Below are positions 1 to 12,356 of a stretch of DNA of 64,000 nt, piece by piece. The DNA lies in NCBI GenBank assembly GCA_958450325.1, contig OY288259.1, positions 29,258,734 to 29,322,733 on the forward strand, in the 5' to 3' direction. The notes beneath the pieces were generated by a model. The model was not told the DNA's origin. It made no database searches and saw nothing but the letters and a program-made list of their open reading frames with translations. How positions within the stretch are numbered: the stretch's first letter is position 1; each line of letters starts with the position of its first letter. The stretch is from Agrostemma githago. Taxonomy: Eukaryota; Streptophyta; Magnoliopsida; Caryophyllales; Caryophyllaceae. Position numbers and translations under genes: made by a program.

Positions 1-1
1 C

Positions 2-1246
2 CATGCTTTCTTTGAATATGTGCCAAGTGATAGGTTTGAGTCTTATTCTCTTGATACTGTGCATGATTCTCCTATTTTTCAAGCTTCTTCTCCCCTTGTG
101 ACCGTGAATGCTATGCATGCTATTCCATCTTCTTGTGGTGATTTGGGAACTACTTTATATGCACTTCCTTCTTGTTCTTTTCCACCTCTTATTGATGATG
201 AGGAGGATGATGATGATTTACATGTTCAATATGTTCCCCAAACCCCTTTGCATGATAATGTGGTGCATAATGCCAATGATGATTTGCATGCTATTGACTC
301 TTGTGAATCGACTTGCCTTCCTTCAATACAATTTCCATATTCCCTTGTCCAACTTACACCTTTTGTTGTGAATGTTAATGATTGTGAGTTGGAATGTGTG
401 CTTTTTGAGGAAAATGTGTGCTTGGATAAGCTTAATGATCTTTGTAGAGAGGAAAACCACTTAGATCTTAGCTTGTGTGAGTTGGAGGGCATATCTTTTG
501 AGGTTGATTATGAGAGTTTGGAAAGGAAGTTGAGTAAAAGAGAGACTCTTGAGGTTGAGAGGAAGGAGCAAAGAGAAGATAATGAGATATTTGATGATAC
601 TTTGAGTGATGAGATTGTGGAGATCGAGGATACTTGGGATTGTGAGGTTGATTTCTTTGAGGAACCAATTTTTGAGAAATTTGAGCCCTTCCCTTGTGTG
701 GATTTTGAGTCTTTTTCACCCATTGATGATTTGGATCTCATTTCTCTTACTCCTTTGTTTGAGTCCATGCCCATAGATGAGAATTTTGAAACTCTTTAAG
801 AGTTTTTGTTGGTTTTTGGTTTGTCACTTGATGGTTCTTTGATTGAAGCACTTGAGGATGGAGAGATGATTAAGACCCCCAATATGAGTGAAAATAGGGA
901 GAATGATTGTGTGAGTGTCTCTCCTCTTGTGATTTTGCAATCGAGTGATGAATGTTGTTAATTTGGGATTGATAATGCCTACCATATCGACAAACCTTAC
1001 ACTACCATTCTTATACATTGGTTTTGTGGATTATCTTGCTTGCCTCACTATGACCATTTTGATGAGGATTGTTCCAATGCATTTGACAAGTTATTGAGAT
1101 CATTGGTAGGGTATTTAGAAGACTCACTTGTTTCATTTGTGTTTAGTGTATATATTTCCTTTTTGTGTGTGTTTTTGTGTTGTTTTCTTCTTGTGTGTAG
1201 GTGTCCACTTATGATCTTGAAGAAGGAACAACAAGATGGTGGATAA
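2..1246 (+). pseudogene. Athila-like element 3' ORF (env-position, broken, 5' end outside window)
   Basis: One frame stays open from the window edge to 1246 apart from in-frame TAA stops at 797-799 and 959-961. The protein is very acidic and rich in Asp, Glu, Ser and Phe, and I recognise no catalytic domain. Its last part (about 1110-1215) encodes a strongly hydrophobic run of Val, Phe, Leu and Cys, followed by a short basic then polar tail, as in a C-terminal membrane anchor. It lies directly upstream of a polypurine tract and the 3' LTR, the position of the env-like ORF in Athila-type retrotransposons. The env-like reading is an inference from position and anchor, not from sequence identity. 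The true start is outside the window. The two stops make it a pseudogene unless they are sequence errors. Confidence 0.5.
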
Positions 1247-2677
1247 AAGGAAAAAGATCAAGAATCTTTCACCAAGTGATGAAAGATCGAGCTTGAAATG
1301 GTAAATTCTTCACCCACCCTCTCTTTTCTCCCTCCCTTGTGTTAAACATTGAGGACAATGTTTGGTTTAAGTGTGGGGGAGATTGTTGCTTGTTGGATCA
1401 TGGTTGGATTGATTTTGGTGGAAGTTTTGGATTTGGAGGTGTGATTTTGTTGTGAATATGTGTTGTGTTGGAATGTTGGAAGTAGTTTGGTTATGTTATA
1501 CGTGTGAATATGTGTTGTGGATTTTTTTTATTTCTCTTTTGTGTGTTAGTTTTGTTTCTTTTGTCGAATAAGTTTCAAAAAAAACTCCTAAAAATTTGAA
1601 ATTTTGAAAAATCCAAAAATAAGTTTTGCATTTTCCCAAGAGTTTAGTCGATTTTCTAGATTTCAACTTTGATGAAAAGAATGATTTGGAAATACTTAGT
1701 GTTGCATATTAGTATTATGAATCGACTCATCTTTGCTTTAATTAGTGATTTAGGGTGTATACCATCATTATTATTCACATATTCATCTCATGGTGTGATA
1801 TTTCCGTATGTTCATTTTGTCCTATGGTGACCGGATCCCGACTTGTTGACATTTCCATGCAAAAATCCACAAAAATGAGAAAATCTCAAGAAAACACAAA
1901 AACAAAGTGTTTAACAGTTGCTCACATTTCAATTCAAAGTGACAAAATCAAAAATCAAAAGAAGAAAAAAGTCACTTCTCAAATAATTTGAAGTATTTCG
2001 AAAACAAATGAATGAAAAGAAAAGGAAAGAAAAATGAAAGAAAAATGAAAAAGAAGAAAATGAAAAGAAAAGAAAAGAAAGTTTGTTCAAATAAGTGAGC
2101 TTATGTATATTTATTATTTCTCATCCACTTCACAAATAAATTTATCCTCCTTTTTAGTCAACAAGTTGGTACCGGGACGATCCGAACTTCTTACTATGTG
2201 AGAAGAGGGACTTTATTTGTGTTTCATTTTCGGTTATAATGTCATGTTAGTTCACTCCATCTCCGCCATACACCCTATTTTGCTTACCAAAGTTATAGAT
2301 TAGTAGATGTACAATAAGAATATGCAACTTGTGAAGTATTTCTTTGTCTTCCTTCATGTTTTAGTTGGATTTTAGAATTTTGATTATCGATTTGGAATTT
2401 GCTTAGTTCCCTTGTTGAGGGAGGTGACTCGTTTTGACTTGAGATGACCATTATATTATCGAGTTTCGTGCTTTATTGTTGGTCGTCTAGCAATTTTGGC
2501 AAGACCCCACTTTCCTTGCAAGGGGATACTCTCCTCATAGTATCTCGTTGTGAGTTGAAGGGACGGAGCGAGCCCGTTTATTGTCTCGTATCAGCTATTA
2601 TGTTTTATTTATTTATTTAGTGAATAATTTGCTTTTGTCTTAAACTATTTGAGCTTACTCGAGGACGAGTAAGGTTT
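1247..2677. other. Non-coding 3' region of the Athila-like element
   Basis: No supportable gene. The stretch is T-rich, with an A/G-rich run at about 2005-2092 built from AAAGAAAAG-type words. It lies between two copies of a polypurine motif and ends at the LTR-adjacent tract. Confidence 0.6.
1369..1381 (+). promoter_or_regulatory. Upstream (extra) polypurine tract
   Basis: AAGTGTGGGGGAG, preceded by GGTTT, is identical to the tract abutting the 3' LTR 1.3 kb downstream. Polypurine tracts prime plus-strand DNA synthesis in LTR elements. Its position about 120 bp after the 3' ORF suggests an extra priming site. Confidence 0.5.
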
Positions 2678-2690
2678 AAGTGTGGGGGAG
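2678..2690 (+). promoter_or_regulatory. Polypurine tract next to 3' LTR
   Basis: AAGTGTGGGGGAG lies one base before the TGATAAACG start of the LTR, the expected place for the plus-strand primer of a Ty3/gypsy element. It fixes the left edge of the LTR and the plus orientation of the element. Confidence 0.75.
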
Positions 2691-2691
2691 T

Positions 2692-4145
2692 TGATAAACG
2701 TCATTTTAGTCATTATTTTACCCACATTTATTTACTTATTCGGGTCGATTTTGTGTGCTTAATCGTTATTATTGCTCAATATAGGTTATTATACAATATT
2801 AAGTATTAATTATCGTCTTAGTAATAATTATCTTAATAAATGTTATTTCTCGAGAATTCGGTACTGCTTTGTCTCGTTTGTATTTTTATAGGTACCATTT
2901 CGGGAGTAACCGAGGAAAACCGGGTCAAAGAACAAAGCGAGTCAAGCGAAAGTCAAAGGCCTAATTGATCGGAATGTCTTGAATTGACGATATCTCACTC
3001 ATGCGACATCTGAAGATGCGTTGGAAAGCTAAGTTCGAGACCTACAAGTTTGTAGAAGAGAGCAAGACTCAATTCTGTTAGTTAGTGGGTCTAAAACGAA
3101 CTACAAAGCAACAGCTATTAAATCGACATGAAGATGGACCAAATCACTTAAAGAAAAGAGGGTGGGCTGGCCCAACAGCACAAAGAGGAGGAGTAGTAGA
3201 CACGCAGGAGGAAAATAAAGTGGAATAGATGAGGAGGTGCGGATAGGTTAGGGAGAGTAGGAGGAGGCGCCGTAGAGTAGAGAATGACAGTAGGAGTAGA
3301 TCATGGATTCCCGTGTTTTTCTTTCATTCATTTTTTTTGTTTGGATTTTAATAGTTTGTAGCTAGTTTAATTTAGATAGTTTTAGTAGTAATTACTTTGG
3401 GTTAATCTCCAACACTATTTTCTCCTTCATCTATTATATTCTCCATTTCAAGTTGGTATAATTTCTTCTCCATTTTCTTTATTGTTCATCTTTCATGTTT
3501 ATGAGTTTTACATTTTTATTATTATGATTAGAGTACTGGGTAACTTAATTAGTTTACTTTTAATCATGTTTGAGTAGTTAATTTCTAGGGTCGGGGAAGA
3601 CTCGGTCTGTCTCAATTGTGGGTTTGGTTGTAGGTTTACGGACTTTGTCGACTTATTGTTGGTATTCTCTTTTGATCGCGATTTTTTTATGGTTTGCTTG
3701 TCTTTGGCCGCGATGGGTGAGTCGTATTGTGTCGAACTTTCTTTGGGGTGGGTCGACCTAGTAATAAGTGCGAGAGCCCGTTATTAGGACTGTCCCGGGT
3801 AGATAGAGACTCGAGAGAGACCCTTTACCTTCCCAAATACCGACCGTAATCGACCCGTTTGTGATCTCCGATAACTCCCTTGAGACTACCTTGTTGACCT
3901 TGACCCTAGTCCTTTTTATCGTATTTATTTCATTTGTTTGTTTGACTCGTTTAGCTCGCAAGTTTAAAACCTTCTTCCGGCCAAAAACATATCTCTTCTC
4001 GACTAATACCTTTACAAGACCGAGACTCTCATTTTAACTAGACCGTCCCCGTGGATTCGACCCGACTTACCCTCGACTACCCAGTTTAGGATTAGTTGGT
4101 TTTTACTTTGATCGACCGAGATTCACGACAAATCCCAGTCCGTCA
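2692..4145 (+). repeat. 3' LTR of Athila-like Ty3/gypsy element
   Basis: Begins TGATAAACG straight after the polypurine tract and ends in AATCCCAGTCCGTCA, giving TG...CA ends with a short inverted TGA...TCA. The end resembles that of the other Athila-like LTR in this window (AAATCCCTCCATCA read on its own strand at 21323). The length is 1454 bp. The partner 5' LTR lies outside the window, so the candidate target duplication (AAAAG at 4146) cannot be confirmed. Confidence 0.7.
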
Positions 4146-5220
4146 AAAAGGTTGACTCGGCCTTCAGGAAAGGCAGACGAAGTAAGGGAAAAAACTTGCG
4201 TTGTAAGATCGGCAGAGTTTCGACGCTAGAGACCCTCGACTCGACTCGAATAAGGATGACCCTGGGATTACGGTAGACCCTTAAGTTAAAGGATTCTCGA
4301 ATTAGGAAGACTCGACTAACGGATTGAAAGACGGGCGAAATTCCCTTAGGAAAGGTCGTGGGGACCGTCCTGTTAGAGGGAAAGGTCGCGTGAGACTTTC
4401 TAGTTTGGACTTGAGTTTGTAAACGGGCTTTCCTTGGTATGGGTATGTCCTACGTAGGTGGGCCATGCCTTAGTCAAATAAGGCGGACTGGGATAGGCGG
4501 AAACCCGTGACGTAAGATCGACGGAGTTTCGACGCTAAAGACCTTCGACGACTTATGACAAGACCCGACACTGCTAAATACGAGAAGTCCTAAGAAGAGG
4601 AAGGTTTTGAAAAGGAATTTGAAAAATCCGAGAAACCGGTGGATGACCCAATTTTTTGAAAATCGGAAAAGTGGCATCAGGCCGCGATTTTGAAGGATTG
4701 AAAATAATTTTGAATTTTGAAACGGGTAGCATACCGACTAGAAATAGGCTATTTTGAGTAAAATCATACGTCCTAAGTTCGGTATGCTTTCCGGGTTTTG
4801 AAATTGAATATTTTTTAAAAGATGCATTTTTGGAATGACGGTTTTTTAAAACGACATGGAAACCAAGTAGCAGGTAGTCACGAAAGCATTATGACGAATG
4901 TATGCTTTACACTAAGTCTCGGTCGGTGTATATAGGGTATATATCAGTGCACATAGCCTATCCGAGAATCGGGACGGACTGCCTAAGTCAAGTTCAGCTT
5001 AGAACATGCCACGAAACCCATACGAATCGACTATGAACACCTTTGACATATCCATATTGGAGTACATCACGGTATAGTGGGACGTCGGTTGCCAGTACCG
5101 GCCCGGGAAGTGTTTGGGTTATGCATGAACCGTAAAACTAAAACGCGTATTTTACTAGTCAAACGATTTCTATTCGAGTCTCACCCTGAGGATGCCGATG
5201 GTAAGTCACGCATCAGTTAA
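4146..5220 (-). other. 5' leader of Tat-lineage element, copy 1 (minus strand)
   Basis: Non-coding. Matches the leader of the second copy at about 56,990-57,957 over long stretches, for example CCTTAGTCAAATAAGGCGGA near 4470 and 57193. It contains an internal duplication: a segment near 4205 recurs near 4510 (GAGTTTCGACGCTA). Read on the minus strand it follows the primer site at 5221-5238. The left end is cut by the Athila-like LTR, so no gag of this copy is present. Confidence 0.65.
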
Positions 5221-5238
5221 TCCCCAACGGAGTCGCCA
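5221..5238 (-). promoter_or_regulatory. tRNA primer-binding site, Tat copy 1
   Basis: The plus strand reads TCCCCAACGGAGTCGCCA, which looks like a tRNA 3' end including CCA; the minus strand is the complementary primer site TGGCGACTCC.... Ogre/Tat elements are known to use a primer of this kind (reported as tRNA-Arg for Ogre). Three bases (AAT) separate it from the LTR, which fixes the element on the minus strand. Confidence 0.75.
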
Positions 5239-5241
5239 AAT

Positions 5242-7809
5242 TGTGGACATGACATGGAGTCACCACCGAACTTTGTGGGAGTTCGAACCCGTTCGAGCCC
5301 ACTCTATGTCGTTATGGACCATACACAAAGTACGGTCCACTTCGATTTCAGAGTTTATTGGGCTTGTCCCTTTGCATTGCGATACCGATACCGTCACTAC
5401 CGGTTATCGTGTATTGAATGACTCTCGTGCGCCAATGGTTTCGGGCATCCGGAAACCGAGGTTCTAAGTAAGGGGTGAGGGTACGTGTTGGGAAGCCCAC
5501 TAAGGACACCCAACCCCGCCCGCACTTAGCGGCCTCTACTAAGACATCGTTTGACTTTCTAATATGAGCGTAAGTAATCCGGTGAAATGATATGCAAACA
5601 CCGTTTTTAGCTAAGCATGCGAATTAAATGTGAGCTATGTCATTTTAATGCATCTAATTTATTGTAGAAGCTATTTAGCATGCAATGGTTCATTTATAAA
5701 CGGTAAAACGCAAATAAATAAAAGTAAGGCAAAAATAAATCGGTTACAAGTTACATGGGCGGAAATACAACCCGGCCAAAACGAAAATAACGAATAAAAA
5801 AATAGTAACGATATAATGAAAATAAACAACGCTTGCAAGCGGACCCGTATATAGTAAATGCAAGTTAGACCGTAAGTCGTGTAAATGGACAAACTTTGGT
5901 CAAATACACATTATTTTATGTATTAATCAAAGGACGGTGACATAGGACCTAGGTGTGGTGCTAGCCCGATCCCGAATCTCGATGCCTTGTCCCAACTTAT
6001 CATATCGAGAAATTGGAGTCTAAATTAATCATGTGTCGGGTACGACTAATGACTCGTCAACACGAGATTAATAGTGAGTGACCGTCGATCAAAGTTGTTT
6101 ATGTGAAGTGATATGCATGAGTTTTGAAAAATGGGATCACGTGATTGACTTTACACGTGACGACTAATGTCGTAGAAAAATGTCGAGGCTCGAATGATGC
6201 GCTAGAGTCCTCGGATTTTTGGGCTACAGGACCCACTCGATCGAGTCATGGCTTGGACTCGATCGAGTGCACCTTTAAGGTGGCTACTGCCCAGTTTTTG
6301 GGGTGCTACTCGATCGAGTGGCTCATGGCACTCGGTCGAGTGCCCCCTGTACGAGGCATGGCTCGTTTCGTTTTATTTGTTTTAAATCGATGGTTGACCG
6401 AGTTAAATAAAAATATGGACGATTTAGATTTAACTCGGCTTTTCGGTACTATAATCATGTCTTATATGATTATAAAACCGTTATCGGAATTTTATAGAAA
6501 ATGTTAATATGAGATTGAAAGATTTGATTAGCGACGAAATTGTACCCCTCCGCGTCACGACATCGATATTAATCCTAACGGATTATGTGATGTCGATTTT
6601 CGCATCAACGGATTTCATGCTAATCTTAGAAATGGAATCAAATGCGTTCAACTATGATCGGTCACGATCACGTCGTGCCCTTGAGTACATTGGGGCGGCG
6701 CTCCTCGAAAGGGTGCCACCTCCGTCGTTGCTCTTAAAGGGATTAGACGGACTTTAGATGATCGTCATAGTTAAACGGATTTGAAACCGAAATTATTATG
6801 TATACGCGATAAATAAGACGAAAATAAATAACGACAATTAAATGTTAGATTGTTAGATGCGATAAAGAAAAATGTTAGATGTTAGCATTAATAATAATGT
6901 CGTTACCATCGACTAATTATAATATAGATACATAAACATATATAGAGAAAAAACGAAAACAAAAAGAGAAAGGAGATGTAGGTGTTGAATGTCACACCCT
7001 CAACATACATGCTCTTACTTCTCGGGATACGGTCCGTCACATGGCGGCAATGGCGCGGGAACTTAGAGATACGTAGGAAGAGTTGATGGTGTGTATGAGG
7101 TTTGTATGAAGGATTGTTTTCTTAGTTTTTACGAGTTTTGATCTCGGAATGCATGTAAATGGATGTGTATATGGTGATGCCGAAAATGGTGGTGATTTGT
7201 GACTTAATGTGGCTGTAAAATGTAGGGTTTTGAAATGTAAAGTTGGCTGAAAGTTGTGAAATGTTGTGAAATGTTGTGGGTTGATGGGGTATTTATAGAA
7301 GAAACCCCACGACCTAGGGTCACTCGATCGAGTGGCCCTAGTGCACTCGGTCGAGTGCCTTTGAAAACGGGTCTGCTCCGGATTTTGAGGCTCCACTCGA
7401 CCGAGTGGGTCAATCCACTCGACCGAGTGGATCAATTTGGACGAGCCATTTCAGGAAATGGTTGACTTTTGATATTTTTGAATTTTGTACGCACATTTCT
7501 AGAAGCGCACCTGGTTGACCTTGTGTGACGGATTCGTCTTTGACCGGGTTTTGACCCGGTTGCCAATAGACGATTTTTATTTTTGGTGTTGGTTTTGACC
7601 CAAATTAGTCTTATTTTACTCGGAACGACCCACTGGGCCTGAATTTGAGGTTGGTTTTGAGAGATTTGTATCCCGTTAAATGCCTATGTCGGACATTACT
7701 GATTTCGAGCACATATTCGAGCGCGTTAGAGCACGTTTGCGTCCGATCATCATCGGGTGTTTTGTTGGAGACTGCTATAGACACTAGCAGCCAAATGCGG
7801 GTGTCTACA
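5242..7809 (-). repeat. LTR of Tat-lineage element, copy 1
   Basis: On the minus strand it starts TGTAGACACCCGC at 7809 and ends CATGTCCACA at 5242, next to the primer site. The length is 2568 bp. A TATA box (TATAAATA on the minus strand, 7290-7297) lies inside it. Two clusters of an ACTCGATCGAGT-type palindrome occur at 6236-6345 and 7321-7430, the second immediately upstream of the TATA box. Small open frames here are not supported as genes. The bases beyond 7809 (ACGAT) are a candidate target duplication without a visible partner. Confidence 0.7.
7290..7297 (-). promoter_or_regulatory. TATA box in Tat LTR
   Basis: The minus strand reads CTTCTATAAATACCCC. It is the best TATA match in this LTR and lies just downstream of the palindrome cluster at 7321-7430, so it is the likely core promoter for the genomic transcript. 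Confidence 0.5.
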
Positions 7810-8399
7810 ACGATGAATGATATGCAAACAATGTTTTAACTAAACATGCGAAAATTAGAATAAGTTTCTACGTCGATTTAATGCATCTAAAATTAACGTC
7901 AAAGTTGTATTTAGCATGCGAGATTCTTTTAGTACAATAAAAGAAATAACAAAAATAAATCGACAAAAATAGAAACAAACATGTTAGTAACGATGATAAC
8001 GATAATAACGGTTTGCAACAATATAGAATGATATAGAATGATGTAGACGACTTGATGCAAGATTTTGAAAAGTAATAATGACACGTGATTGATTGAACAC
8101 GTGTTAACCTAAGTCATAAAAAAAAGTATTATCGAGACTAGAAGGCGTTCTGGGACTCACAGTTTTGACGTGATAAGACCACACGATCGAGTCATTGAAG
8201 GACTAGACCGAGTGGTCCTCGGAAAAGGTTTCTGTCCCGCTTTTTAGACGTCACTCGATCGAGTTATTGAAGAACTCGACCGAGTGAGCAGCCACTCGAT
8301 CGAGTCATTGCGAGACTCGACCGAGTGGTTCTAAAAAAACCTTCTGCCTTGGTTTTTGGGGTGCCACTCGACCGAGTGGGCTAGGCACTCGATCGAGTG
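7810..8399 (-). repeat. Fragment of an older LTR of the same Tat family
   Basis: ATGATATGCAAAC near 7820 and the following bases repeat the LTR segment near 5585 to 6345, including the palindrome cluster (about 8178-8398). Copy 1 therefore appears to sit inside an older LTR of its own family. The fragment is cut at 8399 by the TGTAACACC end of the next element. Confidence 0.55.
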
Positions 8400-9116
8400 T
8401 GTAACACCCCTAATTTTATAAAATTAAATTTAGTTAAAATTATGTTCGTATTTTTATTTTTACGATTTAACTCGTAATTCTTAAAATTACTATAAAACGA
8501 ATTTATCGTTTAATTGTTTCAAACTTCTAAAATTCTATTTGTCTCGAAAACTCTTCTAATATTTAAAACATATTTTATTTCTGTTTCGATTCATTTTATA
8601 CATTTAATTTAATTTTTATCGAAAGTTTATTTCGACGATTTAAATTCTAAATTCTTTTTATTTAAGCTCGAATTTCTATTTTCGGCTCGAAGTACATTTA
8701 TTTTAAATTTCGTCAAAATATTTATTATCTTTTCTCGAGTCAATTTAATTCACTTTGTCGAAGATTTATTATTTGTCGGAAATACTATTTTATCATTTAA
8801 ATATTTATTTCTATAAAATTCATTTTCGTCTCGTATAATTTATTTACTCATTTTATTAGACGGTACGATTATTTATTACTTTTATTAACTCGATTCGTGG
8901 GTCAGTCAACTTATCGTTACGGAATTCGTATTCTACCCGATTCAATTAATTATTCCGTTTTCTTATCATTTTGTTTATTTGGTGGAGACCACCTAATTCT
9001 TTTGATTTTTCACTTCACCACGTTCTCCCCCTCTTGCCAATTGATTCATTTCCTTCCTCTTTTTTTTTGGTAAAGGGTAAGATAAAATAAATGGCGGAAA
9101 CCTTACAAAGGAATGA

Positions 9117-12100
9117 CTACATCAAATTATGCAGCCATCGAGCGTCTCTAGTACTTAACGGATATTTAATCTTACAAAAAATTCTACTTCTAACATCTAA
9201 TTTAATCAACCTAGCAATGTTCTCTGGTTGTTGCACTAGTCCTTCTACTCGACACACGTTCCGTTGCCTCCATATGTGGTAAATAGTCGCATTATCCACA
9301 GCACGGAGGATATTACATTGTAGTTTGGAACCCCTTATTTTAGTTGCCCAATCCAAGCTTCTGGAACTCGGAATCCTCTTCCTCGTCCAGGCACTCAGAA
9401 TATCAATAATTCGCACACTCCAACAGCATCCAAAGAAAAGATGATCAAAAGTCTCAGCCTGCGCTTCACAAAAATAACAAAGGTCTGAATCTGCCACCCC
9501 AAACCTCAGAAGCTTCGATCTCGTGTTTAGGGCTCTCCAAAAAACAAGCCAAGAAATAAAGCTGTGTTTCGGAAGGCTCCAATCGCTCCAAACTATCCGG
9601 CTCCATGCAACCTTCGGGCCTCGAACATGAAGCTTTTCATAAGCCCTGGAGATCGAGTACGTAGTACAAGATCCATGCCATAAACCATTCTCAAACATGT
9701 CCTTGACTTTATCCTTCGCCTGACAGATCTTCCTCCATGCCCATGTGACATCAGCCTGAGGGCGATAGTCGCTCCATGACGTACCCTTCAAATAAATGCT
9801 ATTCACCCAACGGACCCACAGTCTATCAGGCTGATCAAAAACCCACGAAGCCAATTTTGCCACCGCAGCCTCGTTCCAAATCGACAAGTCTTGTACCCCT
9901 AAACCACCCTCATCTTTAGGATGACAAATTTTTTCCCAGCTCACTAATGCTCGATTGGTACCCTCCACCCTTCCTTCCCAGAGGAAAATTACGGCATAAA
10001 GACCCAATACGAGCCATAACATACTTCGGTATGATAAAAACCATAGCCCAATAATTGTGCAACTGAGACAGCACGGACCGGACCAAGGTCAATCTTCCCG
10101 CATAAGAAAGCTTACGAGCCCCAATACTAGAGATTCTTGAAATGATACGAGCTAACAAATTTTCACAGTCATTCTTACCAAGGCGAGTACTTTCAATAGG
10201 CAGACCAAGGTATTTAAAAGGCAAAGCTCCTTCAATACACCCTGAGAATTGCAAAATAGCCGCTTTCCTATCATCATCCACTCCAGCAAAATAGGCATGA
10301 GATTTACCCACACTAATACTCAGCCCAGACGACCTACTAAAAGTAGCGAAGGCCCTCCACAACAACTCCATGGATTTAGTCTCCCCTTTACAAAAAAGAA
10401 GGAGGTCATCCGCAAAGAGCAAGTGACTAAGATTTAACACTCCACACTTCGGGTGGTATTTAAAGTTTCTCCCGATCATTCCAATTATCATGATTCGAGA
10501 AAAATACTCCATACAAATCGTAAATAAGAGCGGAGACATAGGGTCACCCTGTCTAAGCCCTCTTTTCCCCCGGAAAAAACCGAAATTATCCCCATTAACA
10601 GATAAGGAGTATGAGACCGACGTAACACACTCCATAATCAGCCTCCGAAAATGGTCCGGAAATTCTAGAGCACGGAGCATTTGATCCACAAACCTCCATT
10701 CGACACTATCATAAGCCTTATGAATGTCAACTTTATACAGGCATCTAGGCGAGATACGGCCCCTTTTATACATCCGGACTAAGTCCTGACATATAAGAAC
10801 ATTCTCCACAATATTCCTTCCCTTAATAAACCCACCTTGATTAGGCGATATTATATGAGGCAAAATACGGCCAAGTCGAGCACTGATAATCTTAGCAATA
10901 CATTTGTACAGAACATTACAGCATGCAATCGGCCGAAAATCTTTAATAGATTGAGGCATTTTTATCTTAGGTATCAAAGTGATAATAGCACAATTCAGCT
11001 GTTTCAGAAGCTTACCTGTGACGAAGAAGTCTTGGATAGCTTCCACAATGTCAGTCCCGATAATGTCCCACGAATCAATAAAAAATTGACTCGAGAACCC
11101 ATCCGTGTCCTGTGACTCACCAAGAAGGGACAAATAATAACGATTGAAAGCATCTCAATTGCGTCCTTAGACTCACAAGTACGCCCCTCAGCGTCATTCA
11201 CCTTACTCACAGCATTGTGAGCTCTACGGGCTCGTAAAATCCAATGGAAATAAGCCGAATTAATATCTCCCTCTTTCACCCATTTTTGCTTCGCCTTTTG
11301 ACACCAGAAATCAGCCCGTGCAGACTGCAAGTCACGAACCAAGGCATTAAGGTCCCTCTCTTCCTGCAATATAGCACTAGAGCGATCAGCTCTAAGCCTA
11401 ATCTGAACTTGTTTGAGTTTCAGTTCAGCCTGAGCACATCGATTCTCAATATCTGAAAAACATGAAGAATTCAACTCTTTCAGCGGTCTCTTTAATCTCC
11501 TCAGCTTACTAACGACCTGAAATTGCCTCGTCCCCCTAACTGTTTCTCCCCAAACAGTAGCGACACAACTCCCAAAAATCGGGGCTTTGCCCCACATGTT
11601 CATGTATTTAAAGCTCCGATTTTTCCTTCCCGACGGTTTCTCCAATTGGATCACACACGGACAATGATCAAAGGTACCTTCAGGTAAGAAATTAGCGAAG
11701 TCATTCGGAAACAACCCCAAAAAACCGTCATTAGAGAAACAACGATCTATGCGGCTAAAAACCCGAGTTTCCGCCACTTTATGTTTGTTATTCCAAGTAA
11801 ACAAGGATCCACTCGATTTGAGATCACATACATCACAATTTGATAAACATTCACGAAACTGTGTCATCGCTTCATCCGAGGAAGGACCCCCCAGACGTTC
11901 TCTAGCATCAATAACAAAGTTAAAATCTCCAACGACTAGCCACGGGCCACGCAAAGCATAGGTTTCAAGTCGACGCCAAAGGTCCACTCTCCCAGCTGCA
12001 GAATTAAATGCGTACACAAAAGTAAGCAGATAATTTTTCCCCGAGTTCATGGACACCCCAACATGAATACTTTGATCACTATACTCCAAAATCGTCAAAT

Positions 12101-12344
12101 CCACCTTATCATGTTTCCACAATAACCAGACCCGACCCCCATCATAACAATGATTATTAGTCGTAATGCTCCATTCATAGAAGATGTTCTGATGAACTTT
12201 TGCATACGCTTTATTTTTAATTTTTGTTTCAAGCAGGCCAAAGATGTCTACTTGTTGTTTCCTAATAAACTCACAAATTGCTCGTTGTTTTTTAATGTTA
12301 CCCATGCCCCGTACGTTCAAAAACCCAATGTTATGAGTATCCAT
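9117..12344 (-). pseudogene. LINE ORF2: endonuclease, reverse transcriptase, zf-RVT (frameshifted)
   Basis: The product should nick target DNA and copy the LINE RNA. The start ATG at 12344 opens an exonuclease-endonuclease-phosphatase domain (GFLNVRGM near the start, LLETKIK, VVGDFNFVID, and FDHCPCVIQL towards the end). The RT follows in a second frame (11133-9916), with KVDIHKAYDSVEW, GLRQGDPMSPLLF and the catalytic FADDLLLF. A third frame (10022-9117) gives the C-terminal part, with VSWEKICHP and the Cys/His zf-RVT region. The endonuclease-to-RT junction near 11,110 is a frameshift and has probably lost about 100 residues, since the usual stretch before PGPDG is missing. A second frameshift lies near 9960-10,000. 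All catalytic motifs are visible but the gene is not intact. Confidence 0.85.
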
Positions 12345-12356
12345 GGATGATCACGT

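Noticed and set aside
7037..7435. Minus-strand frame of 132 residues in the Tat LTR
   Set aside because: It covers the TATA box and palindrome cluster. Its sequence follows from the repeats, with no domain and no counterpart in the other LTR copies.
9001..9069. Target duplication of the LINE at 9061
   Set aside because: No copy of the TTGATTCATTTCCTTCCTC flank could be found at the other end; the similarity near 13,915 is too weak.
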